64,000 bases of DNA from Diplonema japonicum (lineage: Eukaryota; Euglenozoa; Diplonemea; Diplonemida; Diplonemidae). The notes beneath the pieces are model-generated. The model ran no database searches. It saw nothing but the letters and a program-made list of their open reading frames with translations, and was not told the DNA's origin. Numbering within the stretch: the stretch's first letter is position 1; each line of letters opens with the position of its first letter. The translations under genes were made by a program, and so were the position numbers. The stretch covers positions 320,705 through 384,704 of the forward strand of contig OZ025712.1 in NCBI GenBank assembly GCA_964019335.1, in the 5' to 3' direction. This document shows, one piece after another, positions 63,653 to 64,000 of this stretch.

Positions 63653-64000
63653 CTATTGAGCTTTGCGCTGCTGAGCTTCGATTTCCTGTCGCTTGCGGTG
63701 GATGATGCTTCGCAACCACAGGTTGACACTGAGAAGGCCGCCAAACCCTAAGAACAGGAACGGGCCGTACATGAACAGCAATGAAAGAACCTCTTGCTTC
63801 ATGTGTGACAGGATGGGGTCGTTCGTCTCGGATGTAAATTTGTCAGACATGTCCTTGATCTGATCCCGCATGTCCTGTTTGGCTTTGCACTGTCTTGTGC
63901 ACACTTGGTTCTTGAAATCCTCGACGACCTTGTCGGCCATGATGTACTCGGTCAGATCGTCTTCAAGGTAGTCTATGGCTTCTTGGCAAAACCCGACGCC
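63653..64000 (-). CDS. C-terminal part of a gene cut by the window edge; single-pass membrane protein
   Basis: The frame is open to the end of the window (GVGFCQEAIDYLEDDLTEYI continues into MADKVVEDFKNQVC), so the ATG at 63940 is probably internal. Cysteines at C..., VCTRQCK and the surrounding helices suggest a disulphide-bonded helical module, possibly saposin-like. A membrane helix follows (VLSLLFMYGPFLFLGFGGLL), then a basic cytosolic end (RSIIHRKRQEIEAQQRKAQ). I do not recognise the protein. The visible part is 115 residues. Confidence 0.65.
   Translation of the reverse strand, partial: GVGFCQEAIDYLEDDLTEYIMADKVVEDFKNQVCTRQCKAKQDMRDQIKDMSDKFTSETNDPILSHMKQEVLSLLFMYGPFLFLGFGGLLSVNLWLRSIIHRKRQEIEAQQRKAQ

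Overview
The window is eukaryotic nuclear DNA from a single-celled organism that I cannot name. The evidence is spliceosomal GT-AG introns, gamma-tubulin, eIF3f, ATG2, histone H2B, protein kinases and cytosolic uS11. Every gene I can support (about 30) is read from the minus strand. Exons are moderately GC-rich, while introns and spacers are full of A/T homopolymers of 10 to 45 bases and some G/C runs up to about 20. One-directional gene arrays are known from euglenozoans and from dinoflagellates and their relatives. A decayed reverse transcriptase at 4925-5489 resembles, from memory, elements common in dinoflagellate genomes. The lineage call is therefore only a weak hint.

Layout by increasing coordinate, all genes minus strand: gamma-tubulin; eIF3f with a transposon-filled intron; an Mpv17/PMP22-like protein; an RT relic; a zinc-ribbon protein and two small hypotheticals; acetyl-CoA acetyltransferase; a TatD nuclease; a 1,393-residue coiled-coil protein; a helical hypothetical; a KH/RD-rich protein whose last intron (1.9 kb) holds four 180-bp repeats and two foldback elements; ATG2; a membrane protein with a degenerate metacaspase-like domain and a C-terminal PH-like domain; an F-box-like polytopic membrane protein; a BTB plus beta-helix protein; a small mitochondrial-type membrane protein; MOCS1A/MoaA; H2B followed by a tandem array and an H2B relic; an NAK-family kinase; a MAPK-like kinase; a 3.3-kb gene-poor stretch; a surface-type protein; two hypotheticals flanking a gamma-carbonic-anhydrase-like protein; uS11; two near-identical copies of an EF-hand/K+ channel/cyclic-nucleotide-binding gene; GMP synthase; and a gene cut by the window edge.

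I could place 26 introns by reading frame and, where possible, by homology. Most are 33-68 nt. Nineteen begin GTAT, and many are little more than a donor, an A-run and an AG. Many start codons are directly preceded by an A-run, and at least five genes have a pyrimidine tract plus AG just upstream of that leader. This could mean trans-splicing or 5' UTR introns. The genes do not form an obvious pathway. They are mostly housekeeping genes interspersed with lineage-specific membrane and scaffold proteins. The most unusual items are the A-tract mini-introns and leaders, the repeat-filled introns, the pseudo-metacaspase/PH protein and the recent ion channel duplication.
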